From: Orobanche coerulescens | Taxonomy: Eukaryota; Streptophyta; Magnoliopsida; Lamiales; Orobanchaceae | Reading direction: 5' to 3' | Assembly: GCA_033398695.1 (NCBI GenBank) | Contig: CM065815.1 | Coordinates: 7,868,501-7,932,500, forward strand | Length of the DNA stretch: 64,000 nt | Shown here: positions 22,677 to 35,399 of the stretch, piece by piece | Layout of the letters: each line of letters starts with the position of its first letter | Position numbering within the stretch: the first letter of the stretch is position 1 | Translations under genes and position numbers: made by a program | Notes under the pieces: model-generated | Seen by the model: only the letters and a program-made list of their open reading frames with translations | What the model was told of the DNA's origin: nothing | The model's database searches: none

Positions 22677-24369
22677 AATGTACAGTGTATATATATGAGT
22701 AGTTGGCTGTCATTCCTCATTTCGTCCATTCTCTTCTTGCAACCGATAGAGAGAACCTTGGGAGGATATTTGGAGTTCCTAAACACTGAGGGATGATCCT
22801 CTTTAACAAGATTAAATATGGAAGTCATGGATTAAAGCTTTGTTCTTTAAAACATTGGCGATTCTTGGAAATAGATTCAACCTTGGAAATCAATCCATTC
22901 CTTCAAAAAGGTAATCACTCTTTGGATTTCGTTTGGATTGATTATTGATGTTCTTGAGTTGATGATTATCATATATTCGAGTTGATAAGCATGATAACGA
23001 GTTGGATTACCGAACTAAGTTAGTGTTGTTATCAATATATGAGTATTGATATGTTTTGTATAGTTCTGGATGGAATTCAAGAGATATGTTTATGTAATTC
23101 CCTTCTTCAATTCGGATTTTTGATGTTTTGTCGTTGGTTACTTCGTCTGGTAACGATTATGGTGTTGTTGTTGTGATTCTTGAAGTTATATGAATTGTAT
23201 GTCGAAGAACATGATGAATAAGGATTTTTAGATGATAGAACACATCGGATTATGTCATTTTATGGATCATGAACGTGAATTCGGATGATTTTGGAATATG
23301 ATTATTCATGATAATAACCGGTAAATTGTTCTATGAATTTACCAAATATGAACAAGAAGGAATCTTGTTGATTCAGGTTTAAAGATTAAAGTGGGAATCG
23401 AATATGTTATGAAATCCTTAATATCGAGATGAGTTGATCATTGATATGATGGAAGTGTTAGACGATGCTTGGAATGCATGCCACTGTACAGCATTAGCGC
23501 ACGCTAAGCTTACTGGCTAGCGCACGCTAACGGGAGCAACTTAGCGCACGCTACGTTATGCATTTAACGTGCGTTAAGTAGGCAGACAATGCAGTATTTT
23601 TGTGTTGTGATTATGAATTCGTGGTGGTTTGATTTGGTTTGTTCAGACTGCGTTTATTTGAGGTTTTTGTTGAACCGTTGAGTTCGATTGGTTGGTTTTG
23701 TCGGTTGTTGATTATTATCGGATGTGTTGTCATTTGATTATTGCATTAGGTTGCGATAATTGATCGTGGATTACGACCGTTGTGTTGCTTTTGATCGGGG
23801 CTGAGGAGCTCATAGACAAAGGCAATGGGTTCGGTAACAGCTTCGTGGTATCGGTATCGAGGCAAGTTATTACTTGCTCAGTTTTAATATTTAATGAATG
23901 GTTTAGGTTTCATTTCGTTTATAATGCATATAACGATGATTATTATTGTGAACTCGGGGCATTTGGTTTGTATATCGTCCTTCCGATTCTGTGAGGTAAA
24001 TCATAATGTATATGCTTTATCTCAGTTATTGGTATGTTCGGGTATCGAGGTTACGTTGCGATAAAAACAAGGATATGAGTATCTATAGTCCATGGTACGT
24101 TTGGATCGCCGAGCATCGAGGATAATTGCTGGTGATGATTTGACATTGAGATTTCTCCTGAAGGATTCGGGACAGTATCTTAGTTGATTCGGTTCAGTAC
24201 TGATGATGTTGATCATGCAGGTTGTCATTCATGTTGCTGAACATGAAGTCATCTTAGTTGTGCCATCATAGTGTCGTTCATGTTTTGATTCATATGTCGT
24301 TCATGTTGATGAACATATTGAGTTGCATATGTGTATGCATGATTGTATTGTTTATGTTGTAAATGATCC

Positions 24370-24690
24370 GATGGGATCATGAGGATCTATGCTGAGGGCG
24401 CTGGATCGGATGTCCATCATGCGTTGGTTCGACGGGATCATCATGGGATCTATGCTGAGGCGCTGATCGCCGACGGAGTTTTCCACCATGCGTTGGTCCG
24501 ACGGGATCATCATGGGGATCTATGCTGAGGGCGCTGGATCGTTGGATTACCCAGTATTGTGTTAATGGAATCATGTGGATTCGTATCGTTGGTTTTATAC
24601 GTGTTTTTGTGCATGTGTATATTGTTGGTTATCCACCTCGTGTTGATCTTGTAGGATCATCTTGGGATCTATGCTGAGGGCGCTGGATCA
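24370..24690. repeat. Imperfect tandem repeats in gypsy-1 LTR
   Basis: The word GGGATCTATGCTGAGG(G)CGCTGGATC recurs four times (near 24384, 24450, 24513 and 24667), preceded by GACGGGATCATCATG in two of the copies and by looser variants in the others. Spacing is irregular, about 65 bp for the first three. Non-coding. Confidence 0.75.
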
Positions 24691-25659
24691 TGGGATTTCC
24701 ATTGAGTATACACCGTTGTTATGGTTTTGAGCATATTGACGTTGTCATATGAGTATGCATTTGTAGGTCTTGTGTTAGGACCGTGTCCGTACGTTGTGTT
24801 GATCTGATCTTGGATTAGGCTGATGTGGTTTCGTTGTGGCAGTTCATATCTTGAGGTATGTTCCGTATTTCCTTTGGTATTCGTCTTGTGATGGACAATC
24901 GGTTATCCTTGGGATTTGATGATGCTATCCGATGGATCGTATTGGTCAGAACTGGTATATTTTTCCGTATCGTGAGTTGGTTATGATAGTTTGAGAATCT
25001 TGAGTATTGTTTGAGGTACAATACAGATATTATGTTCGAGTTTAATGGTTAATCGATTATGAGATCTGATGAGAATTATTTGAGTAAGTAAAGTTACTAC
25101 GATAAGATTACATTGGTCGTATTCTTATTTTGTATTCTCATTGGTATGCAATTATTAATGTGATGTGACGGTTATCATTGTTGGATATTATGGCTGTCCC
25201 CGTCGTGGGATTTCTTTTTAGGTTCTTGAGATATCGAGCTTGTAGCGGTCGTGGAGAGATGAGCTTCCCGGAGGATACTGGCTAGGGCATGTTCTTATGA
25301 ACTAAATTCTTGATCAGTTATTGTTTTCCGCTGCGAGAGTAATTTTACTTGGTTGTCCTTTCCGCTGCGTGAGTATTTTAAATGACTTTTTGATATCTAG
25401 TAACTTGAGTTACTTTGAAAATCATTTTCTAAACTATTGAGTTCCGGCCATTGAGCCTTGCCCTTTTCAAAATGAGGTTTTACGGCGCTTTTGATAAACG
25501 AGTTTTATAAAGTCTTCGAATATTTTTAAAGATAGTACTGTCGTTAGCCTCTTGGGCATTTGTAAATGTTTGCGAAAATTTCTTTTAGCCTTGTGGGTTC
25601 CATCTCGGGGCCAACGGCGCTGTAATATTTCTGGTTAAATCTGGGGGTATTACAGAATA

Positions 25660-25670
25660 TGGTATCAGAG
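25660..25670 (+). other. gypsy-1 primer-binding site
   Basis: TGGTATCAGAG begins five bases after the LTR end and is complementary to the 3' end of initiator-Met tRNA, the standard plant retrotransposon primer. Confidence 0.85.
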
Positions 25671-25977
25671 AGCTTAGGTTGAGAAAACCTAGGCATTTGG
25701 GTCGAGTTGGGTCGTGTTTTTGTCGCGCCATTCGAGTTGTCGATTGACAAATACTAGAGCCGTGAGTTTTTGTTGTTCACTCGGGCTTATGGGTTATGTG
25801 ATTTATTAGTGTGGTACCGGGATTGTTGTAAACTTTTCCAAATGGTGTTAGCGTGATTCTCTTGAAAGAGATGTGTTGTGTTCTCAAGTTGAACTGAGTT
25901 TGCAAAACGTGTGTTTTGAAAATATTCGTGTCGAGTATTTTCTTGAGTCGAGACATGTGCCAGTATCACGGGGAATC
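25671..25977 (+). other. gypsy-1 internal leader before the Athila-like insertion
   Basis: Leader sequence after the PBS with no long ORF. It continues at 33601 on the far side of the nested element; the join is marked by the duplicated GTCGG (25978-25982 and 33596-33600). Confidence 0.7.
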
Positions 25978-25982
25978 GTCGG

Positions 25983-27510
25983 TGACCGCACTGTCGTGAC
26001 GCGCCAAAATTAGTTATTTTTATTTTCCTCGGCTTACTTCTACTAACTAGTAGTATCGGCAAGTAAGGGTCGATCCCACGGAGAACGGTAAATCAATTAG
26101 ACTAATTAAGGATTAAATACTTTTAGCAATAAAATAAAAAAAACGAGAGGGGGAGGGTTTCAGTTTCTAATCTTAACTAAAATAATTTGCAAAAAATAAA
26201 TTAAAATAAACAAGGGAAATAAAAATCGAAAATATCAATTAAAGGAATAATCTAGTCCTTTGTTCCGTTATCCACCGTTTCGAATTAATTCAAGTTTCAA
26301 TGCAGCGCTTATCTCTTCTCTAATCTCATGAACTCCTATTCCGAAGCCAACAACAAGCTCTGTTGACCTCAATTATTTCTTAAGTTTATTCAATTAAAAC
26401 AAGCTCTTTAATCGAACCTATCTATACGGTGGATTCAAAACAAGCTCTTCAAATCTCGCTCGCTAAATGCATTAAAAACCAAAATAATGGAATAGGCAAG
26501 ATATTAAGTTCATAAGCTCGACTTAAGGGATCTCGATTTTGTTTTACCCAATTGGGAAAAATCAATTGTTTGCTACTTGTGAAATTAAAATTGCAATAAT
26601 TACGGATTACAACTCAATTTCTATCATAAGACATAAAACTCCTAATCTAGTTGGCCAAACCAAATCAAGAAATTAAATGGCATAGTCGTGAATTCAACAA
26701 CACAAAAGTAATTCAAGAGAATTCGAGTTGAGAATACGCTGCGGGATTAAAACATGAATAATTCAAATACGGTTTCAAACTTCACTAAGAACTAGAATAG
26801 AAAATTAGCCGGACATGTTGGCTATAGAAAACAACAATTTAATGATAGACATGAGAAGAAAGAAATTCAAACGGTATTATCTTCTTCTTCGCACGTCGGA
26901 ATCGGCTCGGTTGCTCCGGCGAGAAATGGTTCGGTCGCTCCCAAACTCCTTCTACTCCAGCCGTTCCCCTTCTGCTCCAGCCGTGAATTGATGTTCAAAA
27001 ACTTAATTTAATTTCAGCCCTCCTCTCCTTTTATAATTATTCCTTATCTCTTAGTTTCCTTCTTTAATTGGGACTCCTTCCTTCTTGAGTTTTAATTTCC
27101 TTGGAGTCTTTCTTCCCAAATCTATTCCAATTCCCTTTTCCAGCATATGGACCGATTTATTGCCTTGTGGAACTGATTGGGTGATTTTTGAGTCGTTTCT
27201 TGGGCCCCAAGTAAGATTATTTTCGTAACAGGACTGACACTAGGTCAGCGAACTGACACTGGGCCACCCAGTGTCGCGCGACATTTTCTTTATTTAAGCC
27301 CAAATCACCTTGGCTTGGTCCGTTTGATGATCCAAATTATTCTTTAAGCTTAAAAACTCCATCAAACACCTAAATTAAACAACAAATTGCCAAGTAAAGT
27401 AAATTGCATCCAAAATATAAATATATGGAAAGTAACCAAGTGTGCCAACATAAAATTCATTAAAACCTTATAATTAACAATGATTTTAGCACACTATTTT
27501 TGTCCTATCA
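25983..27510 (-). repeat. Athila-like 3' LTR
   Basis: Minus strand TGATAGGACAAAAATAG ... CGGTCA. Compared with the other LTR it has few substitutions and short indels, including a 7-bp difference near 26083, so the insertion is fairly young. Confidence 0.9.
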
Positions 27511-28496
27511 AATCTCCCCAAACTTAAACCAATGCTTGTCCTCAAGCATAATTCGAGTGAAAGAATTTCAAGAAGCATGTATTGAAAAATCCAAGATGAT
27601 AGCCATATTCAAGGGAGAATAAATAATCATGAACAAGTAAGAAGAAAATTAAAGTACCTCAACCAATCTCAACATCTTCATTGGCATCAAGTGATAGAAA
27701 ATTCAATGGCCTCACAAGGGGTCAATCTCGCTCAAGTAGATATAGGGATTATTAAGCAATCACTCACGTCAAAACATGGTGTGTCATTACCCTATACTCG
27801 CACAAAAATCAAATCTCCACTACTTAGATGAACTCATGCATATAATCAAAAGGGCTTTTATGGTTGTAACGGGGCTTTAGGTATGGGTAGGATAAAAAGG
27901 ATAAATAAAGGGTTCGTTGGTCAAGACTAATCATGAAATTAAGTGCATAACAAATCCTACAAACAATGAAGCACCATCCTTTCCTTGAGCACCCCTTTAG
28001 GCACATGTAATCGCATAGCCATGAAAGATCAATAGAGGTCAGTGGCTTTAACAACATTCGAGGGGGGTATTTTTACGGCCGCCCCCCTATTTTTTTTTCG
28101 GCCTTTATTTTTTTCATCTTAATTTCAGCACTTTTTTTCTTTTCACTTCACCACCCACTTTTTGATAATTCCTCGTCCTTCCCTCGACTTGTTATACACC
28201 TAATTCACAACCAAATCTTGACCAAGGGTTCAAATGGATGAATTTTCACTAAAAATTAGATAATGGCTAATCAAATGTGCTGGATCAAAGAATAAGGCTT
28301 AGGTCCAAATGGGCTTCTAATGGCGATTATGTCGAGGTGGGAAAATATAAGCCAAGTGAGTTTTTCATAATTTGCCTTTATCACTTTACTGCATGAGAAC
28401 ACTAACATAGTCTTGACATGTATAATCGATTAAGTTCTAGCATGAACACAACACGTTCGACCGCACAAGAAGAAATAGTGAGCATGTATATGTATG

Positions 28497-28538
<42 letters not shown>

Positions 28539-29330
28539 CTCTACGGCTCAAAACTCACGAATAAAAAGGGCTTGTGCCATGAATTTCTCACACTTTTATC
28601 CAAATTCAAAATCAAGAAAGTGAACTACTCTAATTAAAATCAAACTAGTCAATCATATCTATTTCCTGTGTCAGGCCATACTTAAATCCCCAATACACGA
28701 ACTTGATTCAATCACACAAATTTAGCTAAGGACAATTTTAGATATATTACATCACACTTTCCAAATTCAATTAATCATTCCGACTCCAATTTCCCCAAAC
28801 TTAAAATTCAGCACACGACTCTAAAGAAGGGAAGGAAGAGAAAAATAAAAATAAAAGATAGTAAAAGACTAGAGTAGGAATCACCAGGATAATGAGGGAG
28901 AAGAGCTTCCAGCTGCTTGGTTCGGTCCTCCATCCCATGTTTCTTGTGCACCTCCGTCGCATTAGCTTCAACATCTTGACGGCGTCTTGAACGGGCGGCG
29001 CTTGGGTCTGATGTGGACTGAAAAGAGAGATGGAGAAATTAGGGGTTGCAGAGTAAAAAGAAGATACCGAGAAAGAGAGAAACGGAGAGGGAGAAAAAGA
29101 AAAAGAGAGAGGGAAGGGAATAAAAATAAAAATAAGGGAAGTAATAGAATAGAAAAAATAAAAGGGATAACATAAAAAAAAAATAAAGAAAGGTAGAAAT
29201 AAAATACGAAATGCAAGAAATAGATTACCACTTACCTAAAATATAATTAGCAGAAAAAATAAATAATAAAAAGAAAATTGGACTAAAAAAAAGAAGTAAA
29301 AAAATTGAGTTGCCTCCCAACAAGCGCCTT
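27511..29330 (-). other. Athila-like 3' non-coding region with polypurine tract and (TA)n tract
   Basis: The minus strand AAGTTTGGGGAGATT (27511-27525) abuts the LTR as polypurine tract. The rest, up to 29330, has no credible ORF; it includes a (TA)n run at about 28499-28533 and a purine-rich stretch at 29020-29180. This is where pol would lie in a complete element. Confidence 0.75.
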
Positions 29331-29366
29331 TTTTTACGTCGTTGGCTCGACGAAGAACTTCCCTTT

Positions 29367-30761
29367 TTAGTGAACACACCAAGGAGGTTTTGGTATGGGT
29401 CTCAATAGATGTACGACTGATGACTCATCTTCTTGAACCACACCAAACTTTCTCGGAGTGTTTATTGAAAACTTTCCTCCCTTGCGATGCTCATCGAAGG
29501 CTAACTCCGGTTCACTTTTTTCATATAATTCCTCATATATTGACTGTAATTCTCTTTGAAGCTCCGCAAAATCATTTTTCTTATCAGCCTCCAAGTCTTC
29601 AGTAAGCACCACTCCGAGTCTACCCCTGCAATGCAACTCAAACACTTCCTCGACAAGAGGGTCAATCACGTTTAATGCAAAAAGAGAGCAATCTTACTCA
29701 GGAAATTTCATAGCATCATAAATATTAAATTGTACGATTTGGTCATCAAATTCCATCGTGAGAGATCCTTCACGAACATCTATTTTGGTATTGGCAGTAT
29801 TTCGAAATGGCCTTCCTAACAAAATAGGTGTTGACTTTGATGACTCGTTTTGCATATCAAGAACATAGAAGTCGGCTGGAAATACAAGTTTATTGACTTG
29901 GACAAGAACGTCCTCAATTACCCCTTCGGGATACACAAGGCTACGATCCGCCAATTGTATAATTATCCTTGTTTCTCGAAGAGGTCCTAGATTTAAGGAG
30001 GTGTATATAGAGCGTGGCATAACATTTATTGATGCTCCTAAATCTAGCATAGCTCGTTCAAAACCTATATTTTCAATTCGACAAGGAATAGCAAACATAC
30101 CTGGATCTTCCCGTTTTTGTGACAATTTCTTTTGGAATACCGCGGACACGTTTTCTCCCATTACTACCTTCCCATTCCCTTTTAATCTCCGCTTGTTGGT
30201 GCATAAGTCTTTAAGGAACTTTGCGTATTTTGGAATTTGTTGAACTGCGTCGAGTAAGGGAATGTTGATCTCAACCTTTTGGAATACGTCGAGGATTTGC
30301 TTCTCTTTATTCACGATCGCTGCCTTTTTTACCCTAGATGGAAAAGGTAACTCGTTAGTCTCAAAAGGAGCAGTTTTGGACGAATTTACCTTGCTGCCCG
30401 GCAGTTCTGCACTGGGTGCTGATTCTGCACTGGGTGTCCCAGTGTTGATCTGTTCAGTAAATTTTTCCTCCTCGTTTTCAGCTTCCTCCACCTCCTTAGG
30501 CTCCTTAAGCTGCTTCCCACTCCTTAGAGTTACAGCACTCACGTTTCTTAGGTTCGGATCAGATTGTGATGGCAATTTTCCACTATTTTGGCTCTCAATG
30601 CGGCTCACCGTGGTAGCTAGTTGACTCACTTGATTCTTGAGAATTTTGATACTCGGTTTTGTGTCATGCTGGAATTGATTCATGCCCTGTTGGATCTGGT
30701 TCATGCCTTGTTGGAACTGATTCATCGTGTTTGCCATGAGGGTCTTCATCATATCCTCCAA
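29367..30761 (-). pseudogene. Athila-like aspartic protease region of gag-pro
   Basis: The 355-codon frame 29694-30761 starts in a Gln-rich segment (repeats of MNQIQQGMNQ type). It carries KYAKFLKDLCTNKR and the retropepsin motif AMLDLGASINVMPRSIY with ILLGRPF downstream, the usual Athila/Tat protease core (DLGA in place of DTG/DSG). A stop at about 29694 separates it from a further frame, 29367-29669, that appears to be the polyprotein's last piece. No RT follows. Confidence 0.9.
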
Positions 30762-31915
30762 AGATTGTGTCGAATTTTCGGTGGGCTGCTTGTAAAATTG
30801 TCCCCTATTCTGTGGAGGCGCCTCTTAGGGTGATCCCTCCATCCTGGGTTGTATGTGTTCGAGTATGGATCGTTCTTCCTCCCATAAGAATTTTCAGTTC
30901 CAATTGCATTGGCGTGTGCCTCGATTTCATCAAGCAAAATCCGACAATTCTCCGTTGTATGCTCTGTGGTCTTGCAAAGACGACAGGGTACGACTGGCGT
31001 GCTATTACCTACAGCAAGTTTTCTAACAAAAGTGGTTAGCTCATTCAATTTTTCCTCAAGGGACGAGTCATGGATCTCCTTCACCATCCTGATCGGTGCA
31101 TCGCGACATCCAAATTATTGTGAATTAGCAGCCATGTTGGATATGAGAGCCCTTGAGGCCGTGGGAGTTTTGTCCACTAGGGCTCCTCCACTTGCCGCAT
31201 CTATCGTGTTTCGCTCCATCGGATTAAGTCCTTCGTAAAAATATTAAATAAGGAGCTGCTCGCTAATTTGATGTTGCGAGCATCGAGATACCAACTGTTT
31301 GAATCGTTCCCAATATTCATGCAACGTTTCTCCGGTCATTTGCCTTGCACCACGTATTTCTTTCCTTAGGTTGGCCGCTCGAGATGCTGGAAAATATTTT
31401 TGTAGAAATAAGATCTTCATCTCATTCCACATTGTGATGGTGGCCGACGGTAAATAAAATAACCAATCCTTAGCCGAATCTTTTAATGAGAATGGGAAGG
31501 CTCTAAGCTTGATTTGTTCTTCGATGACACCGTTCGGCTTCATGCTTGAACAAACGACATGAAATTCCTTGAGATGTTTGTGCGGATCCTCTCCTGATAT
31601 ACCATGAAATGTAGGTAGCAAGTGAATCAATCCCGACTTCAGTTCAAAGGTGTTGTTGTTGTCAATAGCCGGGATCGTGATGCACAGTGGTTGTTGCGGT
31701 AGCTCTGTGTTGGCTAATTGCTTCAGCGTCTTTTCAGCGTTATTTGCCATGACTCCAATTTCGTCCTCTGACTCACCGGGTGATGTTTCGAAAGAAAATG
31801 GTAAGTGCTCGAGTGCTTCTTTGGCTTCTTTTACTTTTCGTCTAAAAATTCGATCTCGTTTAGTGATTTCTAGAAAGTATTGTAAATCTTTATCCTTTCG
31901 GGACCTTGTATTCAT
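30762..31915 (-). pseudogene. Athila-like gag with zinc knuckle
   Basis: The frame 31244-31915 is gag (MNTRSRKDKDLQYFLEI ... FHGISGEDPHKHLKEFHVVC ... MWNEMKILFLQKYFPASRA), ending in a TAA where the family continues YFYEGL. A second stop occurs near 31120. The next piece, 30749-31087, contains the CX2CX4HX4C zinc knuckle CRLCKTTEHTTENC. A frameshift near 30780 leads into the protease frame. Broken, so not functional as it stands. Confidence 0.9.
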
Positions 31916-32048
31916 GCAAAGCTAAAACAAACGGATTAGTGCACAACTGATAATTGTTATAAAATTTCAGAACTGACACTCGGTCACCCAGTGTCGAAAT
32001 TGCAGAAAGTTTTTAACCCAAAATAAGTAAAATTAATTTAACACCGCT

Positions 32049-32068
32049 CCCCAGCAACGGCGCCAAAA
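32049..32068 (-). other. Athila-like primer-binding site region
   Basis: Minus-strand TTTTGGCGCCGTTGCTGGGG begins three bases after the 5' LTR end. This block is diagnostic of the Athila/Tat branch of plant gypsy elements. Confidence 0.85.
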
Positions 32069-32071
32069 TTT

Positions 32072-33595
32072 TGACCGTGCTGTCGTGACGCGCCAAAATT
32101 AGTTATTTTTATTTTCCTCGGCTTACTTCTACTAACTAGTAGTATCGGCAAGTAAGGGTCGATCCCACGGAGTAAATCAATTAGACTAATTAAGGATTAA
32201 ATACTTTTAGCAATTAAAATAAAAAAAACGAGAGGGGGAGGGTTTCAGTTTCTAATCTTAACTAAAATAATTTGCAAAAAATAAATTAAAATAAACAAGG
32301 GAAATAAAAATCGAAAATATCAATTAAAGGAATAATCTAGTCCTTAGTTCCGTTATCCACCGTTTCGAATTAATTCAAGTTTCAATGCAGCACTTATCTC
32401 TTCTCTAATCTCATGAACTCCTATTCCGAAGCCAACAACAAGCTCTGTTGACCTCAATTATTTCTTAAGTTTATTCAATTAAAACAAGCTCTTTAATCGA
32501 ACCTATCTATACGGTGGATTCAAAACAAGCTCTTGAAATCTCGCTCGCTAGATGCATTAAAAACCAAAATAATGGAATAGGCAAGATATTAAGTTCATAA
32601 GCTCGACTTAAGGGATCTCGATTTTATGTTACCCAATTGGGAAAAATCAATTGTTTGCTACTTGTGAAATTAAAATTGCAACAATTACGGATTATAACTC
32701 AATTTCTAGCATAAGACATAAAACTCCTAATCTAGTTGGCCAAACCAAATCAAGAAATTAAATGGCATAGTCGTGAATTCAATAACACAAAAGTAATTCA
32801 AGAGAATTCGAGTTGAGAATACGCTGCGGGATTAAAACATGAATAATTCAAATACGGTTTCAAACTTCACTAAGAACTAGAATAGAAAATTAGCCGGACA
32901 TGTTGGCTTTAGAAAACAGCAATTTAATGATAGACATGAGAAGAAAGAAATTCAAACGGTATAATCTTCTTCTTCGCACGTCGGAATCGGATCGGTTGCT
33001 CCGGCGAGAAACGGTTCGGTCGCTCCCAAACTCCTTCTACTCTAGCCGTTCCCCTTCTGCTCCAGCCGTGAATTGATGTTCAAAAACTGAATTTAATTCC
33101 AGCCCTCCTCTCCTTTTATAATTATTCTTTATCTCTTAGTTTCCTTCTTTAATTGGGACTCCTTCCTTCTTGAGTTTTAATTTCCTTGGAGTCTTTCTTC
33201 CCAAATCTATTCCAATTCCCTTTTCCAGCATATGGACCGATTTATTGCCTTGTGGAACTGATTGGGTGATTTTTGAGTCGTTTCTTGGGCCCCAAGTAAG
33301 ATTATTTTCGTAACAGGACTGACACTGGGTCAGCGAATTGACACTGGGCCACCTAGTGTCGTGCGGCATTTTCTTTATTTAAGCCCAAATCACCTTGGCT
33401 TGGTCCGTTTGATGATCCAAATTATTTCTTAAGCTTAAAAACTCCATCAAACACCTAAATTAAACAACAAATTGCCAAGTGAAGTAAATTGCATCCAAAA
33501 TATAAATATATGGAAAATAACCAAGTGTGCCAACATAAAATTCATTAAAACCTTATAATTAACAATGATTTTAGCACACTATTTTCGTCCTATCA
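32072..33595 (-). repeat. Athila-like 5' LTR
   Basis: The pair of 25983-27510. Ends and internal sequence match throughout; TG/CA termini and the GTCGG duplication fix the boundary. Confidence 0.9.
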
Positions 33596-33600
33596 GTCGG

Positions 33601-34914
33601 CTTCACGATCTGTAAGTATTTGGATTCTTAAATTGCATTGAGATTTATTGCCATTCTAAGTTGACATGCTTTGAGATTCAGCTAAATATTATGCGTTACA
33701 GTATAAGGTGACAGAATTGGGACAGGATTGATGATCTTGAGAAACTATGATTTTGGAATCAGTATGTCGGTTAAGTTTGGAACGGAATTGTGCATTTGGG
33801 AGAAATGTTGTGCATGGTTGAGAAGAACATGTAGTCATGTTAGTTCATTTTGAGATATATGAACTGTTTTTGAGTATTTAGAAATGATACTTTTCAAAAT
33901 GAATATTTTACGGATGTTTTACGGAAAATGATTCTGGGCCGAGACCCAATTGATTCTAAAATGGTTTTATAACTCAGGACTTGGGGTCCGAAAAAGGGTT
34001 TTTTACTTTTTAAACTTTTTGTAATGAGGAACGAGATGCGGGCTAGGACCCTAATGTTTCAAAAGGACTTTTTCATGTTTTCTAAAACTCCCGAGAATTA
34101 TAAAATACTTTATCAATCGTTTATCTATTTCGTCCCTGCCTTTCGCGGTTTTGGTTTACTTGTTCAAATGAAACTTCTCGGGAAGTCTTTCGCTGTGTTG
34201 ATTTATTTCCATGTTTTGTCAATGCATAATTGAAGTGATCCAGGATGGGTTAATGGTTGACGTTGCGGGTCATATGAGGAAAAATGACTTTTTAACGGAA
34301 TCTATATATTGAGATTTTGGAACTCTATCGTGTGGTTTTCCGATGGAATATCAGTGTATATTGGTGACGAACCGAATTGGTATATAGGAGTATGGATGTA
34401 GTCGAGCATTTACATTATTCCATTTTATTTAATCGTGTGGATTTGAGGGAAACTGTTATCGAATACTTGGCGCCATCGAGCCAATTTAATTTTTCGAAAA
34501 TTGATTTCGTGGTCTTACGAAAAATTATGTTTTGAGTTTTGAAATTTTTGAAAGAACTTTCGAAAATTGTCTTCTTGACGAGACTATATGATTTCAACTG
34601 GTTTTGAAAAATGTGATTGATATGCATACGCATTTAGTGCATAATGCTATTATGGTGAAGCTATGAGTGTGACTCACGAACTGGATAGTACATCAGTATG
34701 GAACGATGAATAGAGATTCGAACTTTAGTATGGCAATTTGGTTATCCAGGGATAATCGGTTGATTGATCAGATAAGAGAAATATACTGCGTGTTGTAGAT
34801 TCATGTACAGAATGTGATCTTGGAACCGCGGGTTTTGTGAAACCGGGGCATATGTGCTATGTGATTCCATTGGTATAGTAGTAGTGTGATTTTTACCATA
34901 GTGATTTTGAAGGA
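33601..34914 (+). other. gypsy-1 internal sequence, continued; no coding domain
   Basis: Continues the gypsy-1 leader after the nested element. Only short ORFs, none resembling gag or pol. It ends near 34915 where CACTA subterminal repeats begin. Confidence 0.55.
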
Positions 34915-35100
34915 TTTTTAGCCGACAGATACATAGTTGTCGGCTAAAGTTCTCCAGTTTTAGCCGACGGGTTCATAGTTATCGGCTAAAATGTAAATGT
35001 TTTAGCCGGCGGCTACATAGCCGTCGGCTAAAGTGTTTTTTATTATTTTTTAAATAAATACTTTAGCCGACGGTCTGTGCAAATGCCGTCGGCTAAAGTC
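34915..35100. repeat. CACTA-1 left subterminal repeats
   Basis: Four alternating direct and inverted copies of TTTAGCCGACGG-like words separated by short spacers such as TACATAG. In CACTA elements such arrays bind the transposase or accessory protein. Confidence 0.85.
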
Positions 35101-35399
35101 CAGTGAAAAAAACCAGATTTCGAAATCACCAAACCTGTTCAGATAACCTGTTATTCCAAATGTACAATATACCACCATACATCACAATCAACATAAATCG
35201 ATTACGAAAAGCATAATTTAAAAACAAACCATATCAACATGTCATGTAGCAACATCAACAAAATCACTATAAACACCAACGTTAACGAACACGAGTCTAA
35301 ATAAAAAATATTTAGCAAAAGAACTACTACAATGACAACTAAAATCCTTAAAGATCCGTAAAATTCTTAAAGATAGAAGAAGGATTACTACCGTCTTGC
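35101..35399 (-). other. CACTA-1 3' non-coding region
   Basis: AT-rich sequence between the end of the Transposase_24-like gene and the subterminal repeats. No ORF seen. Confidence 0.5.

Larger units (their letters stand above)
21696..25654 (+). repeat. Long terminal repeat of a Ty3/gypsy element (gypsy-1)
   Basis: A 3959-bp unit running TGTAATATCCGG ... GGGGGTATTACA, followed by an initiator-Met PBS, so this is a 5' LTR on the plus strand. Internal features are two blocks of the TTAGCGCACGCTAA palindrome and a set of repeats around 24370-24690. No ORF is supported. The matching 3' LTR is not in the window. Length and PBS type fit Tekay/Del-like chromoviruses, but no coding domain is available to prove it. 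Confidence 0.82.
25983..33595 (-). mobile_element. Non-autonomous Athila-like gypsy retrotransposon with gag and protease only
   Basis: A 7613-bp element with LTRs at 25983-27510 and 32072-33595 (about 1.52 kb, nearly identical) and perfect 5-bp duplication GTCGG. The PBS region TTTTGGCGCCGTTGCTGGGG (minus strand, 32049-32068) is the hallmark of Athila/Tat elements. The internal 4.5 kb holds gag, zinc knuckle and protease at 29694-31915. No reverse transcriptase, RNase H or integrase is present. It would therefore depend on a partner for replication (TR-GAG type). Confidence 0.9.

Noticed and set aside
33136..33369. 77-codon ORF in the Athila-like LTR
   Set aside because: Lies fully within the LTR, shared only with its pair, no known domain.
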